A stretch of DNA of 64,000 nt, taken from positions 113,890 through 177,889 of the forward strand of contig NZ_BEWA01000030.1 of assembly GCF_003112535.1 (NCBI RefSeq), written 5' to 3'. The notes under the pieces were generated by a model. It had not been told where the DNA came from. It was given only the letters and a program-made list of their open reading frames with translations, and searched no databases. The translations under genes were made by a program, and so were the position numbers. Below are positions 54,857 to 63,956 of this stretch, one piece after another. The stretch comes from Streptomyces rishiriensis. GTDB lineage: Bacteria; Actinomycetota; Actinomycetes; Streptomycetales; Streptomycetaceae. Position 1 is the first letter of the stretch. Every line of letters begins with the position of its first letter.

Positions 54857-56350
54857 CTAGACGGCCGGCGCCGGAACGTACGGCGCGAGGTCCGCCGCCA
54901 GTTCCTCGTGCACCCGGGCCTTCAGCAGGGTGCCCTCCGCGGTGTGCTCCTCGGAGATCACCTCGCCCTCCGTGTGGGCACGGGCCACCAGGCCGCCATG
55001 GGTGTACGGCACCAGTGCCTCGACCTCGACCGACGGCCGCGGAAGCTGGTCGTCGATCAGGGCGAGCAGCTCGGCGATGCCCTGGCCGGTGCGGGCCGAG
55101 ACCGCGATGGAGCGCTTCTCGATCCGCATGAGCCGCTGGAGCGTCAGCGGGTCGGCCGCGTCCGCCTTGTTGATCACGACGATCTCGGGCACGCCCGTGG
55201 CGCCGACGTCCCGGACGACCTCGCGCACGGCGGCCAGCTGCTCCTCCGGGGCGGGGTGCGAGCCGTCCACCACGTGAAGGATCAGGTCGGACTCGCCGAC
55301 CTCCTCCATGGTGGAGCGGAACGCCTCGACCAGGTGGTGCGGCAGGTGCCGGACGAAGCCGACGGTGTCGGCCAGCGTGTACAGACGGCCGCTCGGGGTC
55401 TCGGCCCGGCGCACGGTCGGGTCCAGGGTCGCGAACAGGGCGTTCTCGACCAGGACGCCCGCGCCCGTGAGACGGTTGAGCAGGGACGACTTGCCCGCGT
55501 TGGTGTAGCCCGCGATGGCGACGGACGGCACCTTGTGGCGCTTGCGCTCCTGACGCTTGATCTCGCGGCCGGTCTTCATCTCCGCGATCTCCCGGCGCAT
55601 CTTCGCCATCTTCTCGCGGATCCGCCGACGGTCCGTCTCGATCTTGGTCTCACCGGGGCCGCGGGTGGCGAGGCCGCCGCCCTTGCCGCCGCCCATCTGA
55701 CGGGACAGCGACTGACCCCAGCCGCGCAGCCTCGGCAGCATGTACTGCATCTGCGCGAGCGCGACCTGCGCCTTGCCCTCACGGGACTTGGCGTGCTGGG
55801 CGAAGATGTCGAGGATCAGGGCCGTACGGTCGATGACCTTGACCTTGACGACGTCCTCGAGGTGGATGAGCTGGCCGGGGCTGAGCTCTCCGTCGCAGAT
55901 CACGGTGTCGGCGCCGGTCTCCAGGACGATGTCCCGGAGTTCGTTCGCCTTGCCGGAGCCGATGTAGGTGGCCGCGTCGGGCTTGTCGCGGCGCTGGATC
56001 ACGCCGTCGAGCACGAGCGCTCCCGCCGTCTCGGCGAGGGCGGCCAGCTCCGCGAGGGAGTTGTCCGCGTCCTGCGAGGTTCCCGTGGTCCAGACACCGA
56101 CGAGTACGACGCGCTCCAGGCGGAGCTGTCGGTACTCGACCTCGGTGACGTCCTCGAGCTCGGTGGAGAGACCCGCCACGCGGCGCAGGGCCGCGCGCTC
56201 GGAGCGGTCGAACTGGTCGCCGTCCCGGTCTCCGTCGATCTCGTGGCTCCAGGCGACGTCCTCTTCCATCAGGGCATCGGCCCGAAGACCTTCGGGGTAG
56301 GCGTGCGCAACGCGCGTGGTGTCCTGGGAAGCGGAAGAAGAGGAGGTCAT
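54857..56350 (-). CDS. hflX: Ribosome-associated GTPase HflX
   Basis: 497-residue GTPase that splits or rescues stalled ribosomes. The N-terminal HflX domain (RLERVVLVGVWTTGTSQDADNSLAELAALAETAGALVLDG; RGWGQSLSRQMGGGKGGGLATRGPGETKIETDRR) is followed by a coiled-coil and the G domain (AGYTNAGKSSLLN, DTVGFVRHLPHHLVEAF, NKADAAD) and a C-terminal domain. The Gly-rich GGGKGGG loop of the nucleotide-binding domain is present. ATG 56350. Last of a minus-strand gene set downstream of the M1 peptidase; a strong terminator follows. Confidence 0.93.
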   Translation of the reverse strand: MTSSSSASQDTTRVAHAYPEGLRADALMEEDVAWSHEIDGDRDGDQFDRSERAALRRVAGLSTELEDVTEVEYRQLRLERVVLVGVWTTGTSQDADNSLAELAALAETAGALVLDGVIQRRDKPDAATYIGSGKANELRDIVLETGADTVICDGELSPGQLIHLEDVVKVKVIDRTALILDIFAQHAKSREGKAQVALAQMQYMLPRLRGWGQSLSRQMGGGKGGGLATRGPGETKIETDRRRIREKMAKMRREIAEMKTGREIKRQERKRHKVPSVAIAGYTNAGKSSLLNRLTGAGVLVENALFATLDPTVRRAETPSGRLYTLADTVGFVRHLPHHLVEAFRSTMEEVGESDLILHVVDGSHPAPEEQLAAVREVVRDVGATGVPEIVVINKADAADPLTLQRLMRIEKRSIAVSARTGQGIAELLALIDDQLPRPSVEVEALVPYTHGGLVARAHTEGEVISEEHTAEGTLLKARVHEELAADLAPYVPAPAV

Positions 56351-56487
56351 TGGGTCCTTACGTCGTTGGGAATGCCGGTTCGGCGGCCTTCATGAGGGAC
56401 AACGCACGAACACCCCGGGAGATTCCCGTGCACCGTGCCGCGCCGACCGCACGATGGTCGCACGGTACGGCCCGTCTCGTCATCGTC

Positions 56488-58032
56488 TTATTCCGACGCC
56501 CGCGCGGCCGCCGGCTGCGGCTTCGACGTCCTCGGTCCGGCGTGGGAGACGCCCTTGGGTTCCGCCTTGGGTTCGGCCCTGGCGACCGGCGCCGCGGGCT
56601 TCCAGTCCGGGTGGCCGGGCATCGCCGGCGTCTTCTCGCCGTACAGCCAGTCCTTGAAGAACCCGCTCAGCTCGCGGCCGGAGATCCCTTCGGCGAGGCG
56701 CTCGAAGTCGGCCGTGGTCGCCGTGGAGTCGCGGTGGTTGTTCACCCAGGCACGTTCCAGGCGCTCGAAGGCGGGGACGCCGATCTCCTGGCGCAGGGCG
56801 TACAGGACGAGGGCCGCGCCGTCGTAGACGTTGGGCCGGAAGATGCTGATCTTCTGGCCCGGGTGGGGCGCCTTGGGCAGCGCCGGGGGGCCTCCGGCGG
56901 CGCGCCAGCGGTCGGAGGCGCCGTACGCGGCCTTCATCCGCGTCTCCAGGGTGCGGCCCGCCTTCTCCTGCGCGTACAGCGCCTCGTACCAGGTGGCATG
57001 TCCCTCGTTGAGCCACAGGTCGGACCAGCTGCGCGGGCTGACGCTGTCGCCGAACCACTGGTGGGAGAGCTCGTGCACCATGATCGACTCGACGTACCAC
57101 TTGGGGTAGCCGGGCTCGGTGAAGAGGTCCTTCTCGAAGAGGGACAGGGTCTGCGTCTCCAGCTCGAACCCGGTCGAGGCGTCGGCCATGAGCAGGCCGT
57201 ACGTCTCGAAGGGGTAGGGACCGACCTTGCCCTCCATCCAGGCGATCTGCTCGGGGGTCTTCTTCAGCCACGGCTCCAGGGCCTCGCGGTCCTTGGTGGG
57301 CACGACGTCCCTCACGGGGAGGGCGTGCGGTCCCTCGCGGTGCACGACGGTGGAGCGGCCGATCGACACCTGGGCGAGCTCGGTCGCCATGGGGTGCTGG
57401 GTGCGGTAGGTCCACGTGGTCGCCGCGCCGACGCGTTCGACCCCGGCCGGCAGGCCGCCGGCGACCGCCGTGTAGTCGTTGGGGGCGGTGACGCGGATGG
57501 TGAACATCGCCTTGTCGGACGGGTGGTCGTTGCACGGGAAGACCAGGTGGGCGGCGTCCGCCTGGTTGGCCATGGCGAGGCCGTCCGCGGTCCTGACCCA
57601 GCCGCCGTCCCGGTCGTCGGCGCTCACCGGATCACTGGTGTGCCGCACGGTGATCCGGACCCAGCTGCCCGGGGGCAGCGAGCTCGACGGGGTGACCACC
57701 AGGTCGTCGCCTGCGCCGGCGAAGGCGGCGGGCTTGCCGTCGACCTCGACCGAGTCGACCTTGCCGTGGGCGAAGTCGAGGTTGATCCGGTCCAGGGCGG
57801 CCGTGGTCCAGGCGTCGATGGTGGTGACCGCCTTGAGGGGCTCGCTGTTGACGCCGGAATAGGTGAAGGACAGGTCGTACGAGGCGACGTCGTACCCGGG
57901 ATTGCCCAGGTACGGGAAGAGGCGGTCGCCGAGGCCGAGCGGGTCCGCCGGAGCGCTCGCGGCGACGAGGCAGACGGAGACGGCCGAGGCGAGCAGCGCG
58001 GACTTGAGCCGGACGCGGGGGGTGAGCAGCAT
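56488..58032 (-). CDS. M1-family zinc aminopeptidase, secreted
   Basis: 514-residue metallopeptidase. A Sec signal peptide (residues 1-29) implies export. The zinc site HELSHQW (His320, Glu321, His324) with WLNEG 19 residues on (Glu343) is complete. The usual GAMEN motif appears as GFELET, which is common in secreted actinobacterial M1 enzymes. The C-terminal 30 residues are Ala/Pro/Lys-rich. It removes N-terminal residues from peptides outside the cell. Between RSH and hflX on the same strand; a shared transcript is possible but not shown. Confidence 0.88.
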   Translation of the reverse strand: MLLTPRVRLKSALLASAVSVCLVAASAPADPLGLGDRLFPYLGNPGYDVASYDLSFTYSGVNSEPLKAVTTIDAWTTAALDRINLDFAHGKVDSVEVDGKPAAFAGAGDDLVVTPSSSLPPGSWVRITVRHTSDPVSADDRDGGWVRTADGLAMANQADAAHLVFPCNDHPSDKAMFTIRVTAPNDYTAVAGGLPAGVERVGAATTWTYRTQHPMATELAQVSIGRSTVVHREGPHALPVRDVVPTKDREALEPWLKKTPEQIAWMEGKVGPYPFETYGLLMADASTGFELETQTLSLFEKDLFTEPGYPKWYVESIMVHELSHQWFGDSVSPRSWSDLWLNEGHATWYEALYAQEKAGRTLETRMKAAYGASDRWRAAGGPPALPKAPHPGQKISIFRPNVYDGAALVLYALRQEIGVPAFERLERAWVNNHRDSTATTADFERLAEGISGRELSGFFKDWLYGEKTPAMPGHPDWKPAAPVARAEPKAEPKGVSHAGPRTSKPQPAAARASE

Positions 58033-58148
58033 GCACCACCGCTACCAGCGCGGACGCGGGCCGCGTGGGCGACGCGCTCCCGGCCCACCCGAACGGATGG
58101 CGCCCGCGCGCGTGAGCGGTCGCCCCGGAGGCGGGGACGCCCCTCACG

Positions 58149-58164
58149 CACCCGCGCGCGGGTG
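58149..58164. repeat. 16-bp perfect GC palindrome
   Basis: CACCCGCG followed directly by CGCGGGTG lies in the 157-base gap between the RSH stop and the M1 peptidase start. Possibly a terminator without loop or an operator. Confidence 0.4.
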
Positions 58165-58189
58165 TGTCCTTTGCCTGTTCCGCCGAGAC

Positions 58190-60376
58190 CTACGCCTGTT
58201 CCGCCGAGGCCTGCGCGTGGTGCTGCGCACGGTCCACGTCGTACACGCCGGGCACGTTGCGCATGGCCCGCATGAGGGCGGGCAGGTGCGCGGCGTCGGG
58301 AAGCTGGACGGTGTAGGTGTGACGCACCCGCTGCTGGCTCGGGGGCTCGACGGTCGCGGAGACGATCTCGGCGCCTTCCAGTGCCATCGCCTCGGTGAGG
58401 TCGGCCAGCAGATGCGGTCGGCCGAACGATTCGGCGACCAGGGTGACCCGGCAGCCGGTGGTGTCGCCCCAGCGCACCTCGGCCTCCTCGCGCCCCGCGC
58501 TCGCCATGCGCGCCACGGCGTCGCACTCCGCGCGGTGCACGGTGACCACTCCCCCGCGTACCAGGAACCCGGTGATGTCGTCGAGCGGCACGGGCGTGCA
58601 GCACCCGGCGAGCCGGACGGCGGCGTCGGGCCGGTCGGCGACCGTGACGGCGGCTCCGGGGCGGGCGGCGGGCGCGTCGGCGCCGAAGGGGTCGGCAGCG
58701 GACCGGGCGGTCGCCTCCGCGGCCTTGGCGGCCCCCGGGTCGGCCGCCGGTGCGGGGTCCTCCTGCTCGGCCGGGGCCGGGTGCGTCGCCAGCCACCGCT
58801 GGATGGCGATCCGGGCGGCCGGGGTGTGGGCGTGCTCCAGCCACTCCCTGGACGGCTCCGACGCCGGGTCCTGGCCCATGAGGAGCTGCACGGTGTCGCC
58901 GTCCCGCAGAACGGTGCTGAGGGTCGCCAGACGGCCGTTGACCCGGGCGCCGATGCAGGCGTGGGCGTCCTCGCCGTACTGCGCGTACGCGGCGTCGACG
59001 CAGGTCGCGCCCTCGGGCAGGCCGAGCGTGCCGCCGTCCGGCCGGAAGACGGTGATCTCGCGGTCCTGCGCGAGGTCCTCGCGCAGGGTGGACCAGAAGG
59101 TGTCGGGGTCGGGCGCGGCCTCCTGCCAGTCCAGCAGGCGGGAGAGCCAGCCGGGCCGCGTCGGGTCGACGCGTTCCTCGTCGGCCGCGGCCCGCTCCCG
59201 GGCCTGGTCCTCGGAAGGAGCCGGGTAGGGATTGCCGAGCGCCACGACGCCGGCCTCCGCCACCTTGTGCATCTGGTGCGTGCGGATGAGGACTTCGGCG
59301 ACCTGGCCGTCCTCGCGGGCCACCGCGGTGTGCAGCGACTGGTACAGGTTGAACTTGGGGACGGCGATGAAGTCCTTGAACTCCGAGACCACCGGCGTCA
59401 TACAGGTGTGCAGCTCGCCCAGGACGGCGTAACAGTCGGCGTCCTCGTTCACCAGCACCAGCAGGCGGCCGAAGTCGGAGCCGCGCATCCGGCCGCGCTT
59501 GCGGGAGAAGCGGTGCACGGAGACGAAGTGCCGCGGACGGATGAGGACTTCGGCCTGGATGCCGGCGTCGCGCAGGATCGCTCGCATCGCGTCGGCGAAC
59601 TCGGCGAGAGGGTCGTCCGCGCGGGAGGCGTTCTCGACGATCAGCTCACGGGTGTGCTCGTACTCCTCGGGGTGCAGGATCGCGAAGACGAGGTCTTCCA
59701 GCTCGGTCTTGAGGGCCTGGACGCCGAGGCGCTCGGCGAGCGGGATCAGGACGTCCCGGGTGACCTTGGCGATGCGGGCCTGTTTCTCGGGGCGCATCAC
59801 GCCCAGGGTGCGCATGTTGTGCAGCCGGTCGGCGAGTTTGATCGACATCACGCGGACGTCGTTGCCGGTGGCGACGAGCATCTTGCGGAAGGTCTCGGGC
59901 TCGGCGGCCGCGCCGTAGTCGACCTTCTCCAGCTTGGTGACGCCGTCGACGAGATAGCGCACCTCGGCGCCGAACTGCTCGCCGACCTGATCGAGCGTCA
60001 CATCGGTGTCCTCGACGGTGTCGTGGAGCAGCGAGGCGGTCAGGGTCGTGGTCTCCGCGCCGAGTTCGGCGAGGATCAGGGTCACGGCGAGCGGGTGCGT
60101 GATGTAGGGCTCGCCGCTCTTGCGCATCTGGCCGCGGTGCGAGGACTCGGCGAGGACGTAGGCGCGGCGCAGGGTTTCGAGGTCGGCGTCGGGATGGTGC
60201 GCGCGGTGGACCTCCACGACGTGGCCGATCGCGTCCGGGAGCCGGCCGCGGGAGGCGGGGCCGAGCAGCGCGGCGCCGACCAGGCGGCGCAGATCGATCC
60301 GGTGACGGTTGCGCCTGCGGGGTGTGGCCGGCGCCACCGGGCCTGGGGTCGCAGGGTTCGTGGCCTCCGCACTCAT
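58190..60376 (-). CDS. RelA/SpoT homologue (RshA-like) with probably degenerate synthetase site
   Basis: 728-residue bifunctional-type alarmone enzyme: HD hydrolase domain, synthetase fold, TGS, zinc-finger and ACT. The hydrolase metal site is intact (ASLLHDTVEDT with His118-Asp119; LADRLHNMRTL). In the synthetase part, RPRHFVSVHRF is followed by FGRLLVLVNEDADCY, where active enzymes have a DLLAxRxI-type segment, so the catalytic Asp appears replaced; AEVLIRT stands in for VEVQIRT. This suggests mainly (p)ppGpp hydrolysis. TGS starts at ITVFRPDG; a long Ala/Pro linker precedes LAGCCTPVP and the ACT domain. ATG 60376 with GGAGG upstream. Known in Streptomyces as the second RSH besides RelA. 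Confidence 0.88.
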   Translation of the reverse strand: MSAEATNPATPGPVAPATPRRRNRHRIDLRRLVGAALLGPASRGRLPDAIGHVVEVHRAHHPDADLETLRRAYVLAESSHRGQMRKSGEPYITHPLAVTLILAELGAETTTLTASLLHDTVEDTDVTLDQVGEQFGAEVRYLVDGVTKLEKVDYGAAAEPETFRKMLVATGNDVRVMSIKLADRLHNMRTLGVMRPEKQARIAKVTRDVLIPLAERLGVQALKTELEDLVFAILHPEEYEHTRELIVENASRADDPLAEFADAMRAILRDAGIQAEVLIRPRHFVSVHRFSRKRGRMRGSDFGRLLVLVNEDADCYAVLGELHTCMTPVVSEFKDFIAVPKFNLYQSLHTAVAREDGQVAEVLIRTHQMHKVAEAGVVALGNPYPAPSEDQARERAAADEERVDPTRPGWLSRLLDWQEAAPDPDTFWSTLREDLAQDREITVFRPDGGTLGLPEGATCVDAAYAQYGEDAHACIGARVNGRLATLSTVLRDGDTVQLLMGQDPASEPSREWLEHAHTPAARIAIQRWLATHPAPAEQEDPAPAADPGAAKAAEATARSAADPFGADAPAARPGAAVTVADRPDAAVRLAGCCTPVPLDDITGFLVRGGVVTVHRAECDAVARMASAGREEAEVRWGDTTGCRVTLVAESFGRPHLLADLTEAMALEGAEIVSATVEPPSQQRVRHTYTVQLPDAAHLPALMRAMRNVPGVYDVDRAQHHAQASAEQA

Positions 60377-60675
60377 GGGCACCTCCGGCTGCGTGGACCG
60401 GCGGACGGGGTGTCCCAGGGCGGACACGGCTCAGGGGACTGGTGAACGGTCCCCCGTCCGGGCCGGTGCTTGATGCTACCGAGCCCACCACGCGGGACCG
60501 ACCGCCTCTCGCCGAGCGTGAAACGGATCACCCATTCGAGCGATGGATGAGGGGTTTACGGTTTTGAGCCACCCGTCCTGGCGCCGGTCGCGCATTCGAA
60601 CCCCTGGCCCGCCACCGGGGTTGATCATGCGCGCCGCCGGGACGGCCCGGCCTCCGATACCAAGCCCTGATCACA

Positions 60676-61545
60676 TCAGAGGCCGACTGTTTCGAGCCAC
60701 TCGGACTCGATCTCCCCTGTGGCCACGATCACTGCGGGGCCGGTCATCTCGATCTCGCCGTCCGGCAGCTCGGTGATCACCAGGCGCCCGCCGGGCACGT
60801 CGACGGTGTACGTGGCCGGCGTGCCGGTCGCCGCCGGGTCGACGCCGTCCCTGCGCGCGGCCGCCACGGCGACGGCGCACGCGCCCGTGCCGCACGAACG
60901 GGTCTCGCCGGCCCCGCGCTCGTGCACGCGCAGGGCGACGTGCCGGGGGCCCCGGTCCACCACGAACTCCACGTTGACCCCGGCGGGGTAGGCGGAGGCC
61001 GGGCTGAAGGGCGGCGGCGCGTACAGGTCGCCGGCGTGCGCGAGGTCGTCGACGAAGGCGACGGCGTGCGGGTTGCCCATGTCGACGTTGCGCGCGGGCC
61101 AGCTGCGCCCCCCGACGCTCACCGTGACGTCCCCCTCGGGGAGGAGGGCCCTGCCCATGCCGACGGTGACGTCGCCGTCCTTGGCGAGGTGCACGCGCTT
61201 GACGCCCCCGCGCGTGGCGACCGTGAAATCACCCTCGGTGACGAGACCGGCGTGCTGGAGATAGCGCGCGAAGACGCGGACCCCGTTGCCGCACATCTCG
61301 GCGATCGAGCCGTCGCCGTTGCGGTAGTCCATGAACCACTCCGCCCGGGCCGCCATGTCCTTCGCCTCGGGGTGCGCGGCGGACCGCACGACGTGCAGCA
61401 GACCGTCACCGCCGATGCCCGCGCGGCGGTCGCACAGGGCGGCGACGGCGGCCGGGGGCAGGTCGACGGCGTTGTCCGGGTCCGGAACGATCACGAAGTC
61501 GTTCTCGGTGCCGTGTCCCTTGAGGAAGGCGATCCGCGTGCTCAT
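60676..61545 (-). CDS. dapF: Diaminopimelate epimerase
   Basis: 289-residue epimerase converting LL- to meso-diaminopimelate for lysine (Streptomyces walls contain LL-DAP, so its main role is lysine supply). The two catalytic cysteines are Cys85 (AEMCGNGVR) and Cys218 (SCGTGAC). KGHGTENDFVIV at the N-terminus, GIGGDGLL and MGNPHAVAF complete the family pattern. ATG 61545; the closest ribosome site is only GAGGG touching it, so translation could be weak. Third gene of miaA-membrane protein-dapF. Confidence 0.93.
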   Translation of the reverse strand: MSTRIAFLKGHGTENDFVIVPDPDNAVDLPPAAVAALCDRRAGIGGDGLLHVVRSAAHPEAKDMAARAEWFMDYRNGDGSIAEMCGNGVRVFARYLQHAGLVTEGDFTVATRGGVKRVHLAKDGDVTVGMGRALLPEGDVTVSVGGRSWPARNVDMGNPHAVAFVDDLAHAGDLYAPPPFSPASAYPAGVNVEFVVDRGPRHVALRVHERGAGETRSCGTGACAVAVAAARRDGVDPAATGTPATYTVDVPGGRLVITELPDGEIEMTGPAVIVATGEIESEWLETVGL

Positions 61546-61622
61546 CCCTCGATCGTACGGGGTGGCCACGACACCGGGCCCGGGGCCGCGGAGCAGCCGG
61601 CCGTCACCCGCGCGTGGGCGGC

Positions 61623-62132
61623 TCAGCGGAGCCGGGCGACCCGCCAGACCGCCAGGGCCACCACGGCCGCCACCATCACGACGTAGGCGATGGCGACCCG
61701 CCAGTCGGGCCGGCGCCCGGAGCCGCGCGCGGGCAGGCCGGGCCACGTGTGACCGACACGGCGGGCGGCCATCATCCCCCAGCCGGCCGCGCAGGAGCAG
61801 ATCAGCAGCCCGAGCATGGCGATCATGGCCCCGCTGTCGCCGAAGTCGAAGGCGAGTGGGAAGGCGAACATCAGGGAGCCGATCGCGGCCAGGGCCACGA
61901 TGGGCGCGAGCTGCCAGATCCGCAGCCGACGCTGCGGGCGCAGCTCGACCTCGACCTCGGGGCCGCCCGCGAACATCTCCTCGGGCTCGGGACCGTCGTC
62001 GGTCACACCGCCCTGGGTGTCGTCCTCGTCCGGCCCGTCCGGGCTCAGACGGGCTTCCTCGGGCTCCGGTTCACCGATGCCGGTGATGCGGTGCTCGGTG
62101 CCTTGTGCGGTGTCGCGAGGGCCGGCCTCCAT
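61623..62132 (-). CDS. Hypothetical membrane protein between miaA and dapF
   Basis: 169-residue protein with an acidic N-terminal half (EPEPEEARLSPDGPDEDD) and three hydrophobic segments (LAPIVALAAIGSLMFAFPLAF, GAMIAMLGLLICSCAAGWGMMAA, VAIAYVVMVAAVVALAVW). ATG 62132 is chosen: GGGAGGG lies eight bases upstream; GTG 62162 would add ten residues. Conserved between miaA and dapF in streptomycetes by recall. No assigned role; probably cotranscribed. Confidence 0.7.
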   Translation of the reverse strand: MEAGPRDTAQGTEHRITGIGEPEPEEARLSPDGPDEDDTQGGVTDDGPEPEEMFAGGPEVEVELRPQRRLRIWQLAPIVALAAIGSLMFAFPLAFDFGDSGAMIAMLGLLICSCAAGWGMMAARRVGHTWPGLPARGSGRRPDWRVAIAYVVMVAAVVALAVWRVARLR

Positions 62133-62240
62133 CGCCACGCGCCCTCCCAACTCGGACTCCACTTGGTCGATCGAAGCTCGATGATGGCACGCCGCCGGAG
62201 GCCCGGATGACGGCCTGGGCGTCCCGATGCCATGACGTGA

Positions 62241-63179
62241 TCAGGCTGTGACCGGTCGTTCCACCAACGCCAGCGCGAGTTCAGGAAGTTCTGTGAGATC
62301 AGCCGCGGCCCCACTCAACCAGTGCACCCGCGGATCACGCCTGAACCACGAATCCTGTCGGCGCGCGAAGCGCTTGGTGGCACGCACGGTCTCCGCGCGC
62401 GCCTCGTCCTCGGTGCACTCGCCGGCCAGGGCCGCGAGGATCTGCTGGTAACCGAGCGCGCGGGAGGCCGTGCGCCCCTCGCGCAGTCCCTGCGCCTCCA
62501 GCGCGCGGACCTCGTCCACGAGCCCCGCGTCCCACATCCGGTCGACGCGGCGGGCGATGCGCTCGTCGAGTTCGGGGCGCGCCACGTCGACCCCGATCTG
62601 GACGGTGTCGTAGACGGAGTCATGGCCGGGCAGGTTGGCCGTGAAGGGCTTGCCGGTGAGCTCGATCACTTCGAGGGCCCGGACGATGCGGCGGCCGTTG
62701 CCGGGCAGGATCGCCTGCGCGGCCTCGGGATCGGCCGCGGCCAGCCGGGCGTGCAGCGCGCCCGAACCGCGCAGCGTGAGCTCCTCCTCCAGCCGTGCGC
62801 GCACCTCGGGGTCGGTGCCGGGGAACTCCAGGTTGTCGACGGCGCCGCGGACGTACAGACCGGAGCCGCCGACGAGGACCGGCCAGCGGCCCTCGGCGAG
62901 CAGCGCGTCGATCCGCTCGCGCGCCAGCCGCTGGTACTCGGCGACGGAGGCGGTGACGGTGACGTCCCAGACGTCCAGGAGGTGGTGCGGGACTCCGGCG
63001 CGCTCCTGCGGCGTCAGTTTGGCGGTGCCGATGTCCATCCCTCGGTAGAGCTGCATGGAGTCGGCGTTGACGACCTCGCCGCCGAGTCGCCGAGCCAGGA
63101 AAACGCCCAGATCGGACTTTCCGGCTGCGGTCGGTCCGACGACGGCGATGACACGGGGGGCGGGGGGTGCGCTGCTCAC
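62241..63179 (-). CDS. miaA: tRNA dimethylallyltransferase
   Basis: 312-residue enzyme that adds dimethylallyl to A37 of tRNAs reading UNN codons. The P-loop GPTAAGKS is at residues 15-22; VVNADSMQLYRGMDIGTAK, VGGSGLYVRG, and FARRQDSWFRRDPRVHW follow as in the family. GTG 63179 gives the usual length, although its ribosome site is weak. In Streptomyces, A37 modification helps bldA leucyl-tRNA read the rare UUA codon, so it affects development. First gene of its minus-strand set. Confidence 0.93.
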   Translation of the reverse strand: MSSAPPAPRVIAVVGPTAAGKSDLGVFLARRLGGEVVNADSMQLYRGMDIGTAKLTPQERAGVPHHLLDVWDVTVTASVAEYQRLARERIDALLAEGRWPVLVGGSGLYVRGAVDNLEFPGTDPEVRARLEEELTLRGSGALHARLAAADPEAAQAILPGNGRRIVRALEVIELTGKPFTANLPGHDSVYDTVQIGVDVARPELDERIARRVDRMWDAGLVDEVRALEAQGLREGRTASRALGYQQILAALAGECTEDEARAETVRATKRFARRQDSWFRRDPRVHWLSGAAADLTELPELALALVERPVTA

Positions 63180-63360
63180 CGCACCAGTCTCGCAAACCCC
63201 GCTCCCACCCTCGAACGAGTTACGTGACGGCACCGGTCCGAAGTCGTTCCCCGTTGCGGGATTTCCGTCGCCCTGCGCAAGGGCGACGCCCCCCGGTGGC
63301 GCGAACGGACGCACCGGCCGACGCGGGTTTTCGCCCGCACGAGTACCGTATGGAGTGGAC

Positions 63361-63660
63361 ATGGGCGTTTTGGCGCGACTTTTCCGGAGGTCGAAGTCCG
63401 TGGAGGAGCCGGCGACGGAGGAGGCGACCACCGCCGCCGTCGCGTCGGCCGACGCGACGGAGGACACGGCCGAGGCGGAGGCCGAAACGGTCACCGAGGA
63501 CTCGCAGGAGACGGCAGCGACCGCGGCCGCCACGCACGGCGAGGCGGCGAAGGAGCCGGAGCCGGTCGCCGCCGACGACGACGGCGTCGGGATCCCCCGT
63601 CAGCAGTCCCCCGAGGAGACGGCCGACAGTGAGGCCGCCGACGAGGGCGCCCGCACGTAA
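63361..63660 (+). CDS. Small acidic hypothetical protein
   Basis: 99 residues. MGVLARLFRRSKSVEE gives a short basic amphipathic helix, followed by a long Ala/Glu/Thr/Asp low-complexity stretch that is probably disordered. Start supported by GGAG seven bases before ATG 63361. Similar proteins in actinobacteria have been loosely named gliding-motility proteins; no function can be stated. Divergent from miaA, 24 bases before the next gene, with which it is likely cotranscribed. Confidence 0.65.
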   Translation: MGVLARLFRRSKSVEEPATEEATTAAVASADATEDTAEAEAETVTEDSQETAATAAATHGEAAKEPEPVAADDDGVGIPRQQSPEETADSEAADEGART

Positions 63661-63683
63661 CGCACCGCGAGGGAAGGTGGCCC

Positions 63684-63956
63684 ATGGGTCTCTTGGACAG
63701 TTTGAAGGCCCGGCTCGCCCCGGCCAAGGGCAAGGTCTCGGACCTCGCGCAGCAGCATGGGGACAAGGTGCACCACGGCATCGACAAAGCCGCCAAGGTC
63801 GTCGACGAGAAGACCAAGGGCAAGTACAGCGACACGATCCACACGGGCACCGACAAGGCCAAGGGGGCCATGGACCGGCTCGCGCACAAGGACGAGCCCT
63901 CGACGGGCGGCGGCGACACCTTCGTCCCGCCCACCCCGCCGCCACCGGCTTCCTGA
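63684..63956 (+). CDS. Small antitoxin-like protein (MT0933 family)
   Basis: 90-residue Lys/Asp-rich helical protein: MGLLDSLKARLAPAKGKVSDLAQQHGDKVHHGIDKAAKVVDEKTKGKYSDTIHTGTDKAKGAMDRLA, then a Pro-rich end. The repeated DKAAKVVDEKTKGKYSD pattern matches the MT0933-like antitoxin family of actinobacteria (Rv0909-type). No toxin gene follows within the 44 bases left in the window. GAGGGAAGG upstream of ATG 63684. Antitoxin activity is only an inference from family name. Confidence 0.75.
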   Translation: MGLLDSLKARLAPAKGKVSDLAQQHGDKVHHGIDKAAKVVDEKTKGKYSDTIHTGTDKAKGAMDRLAHKDEPSTGGGDTFVPPTPPPPAS

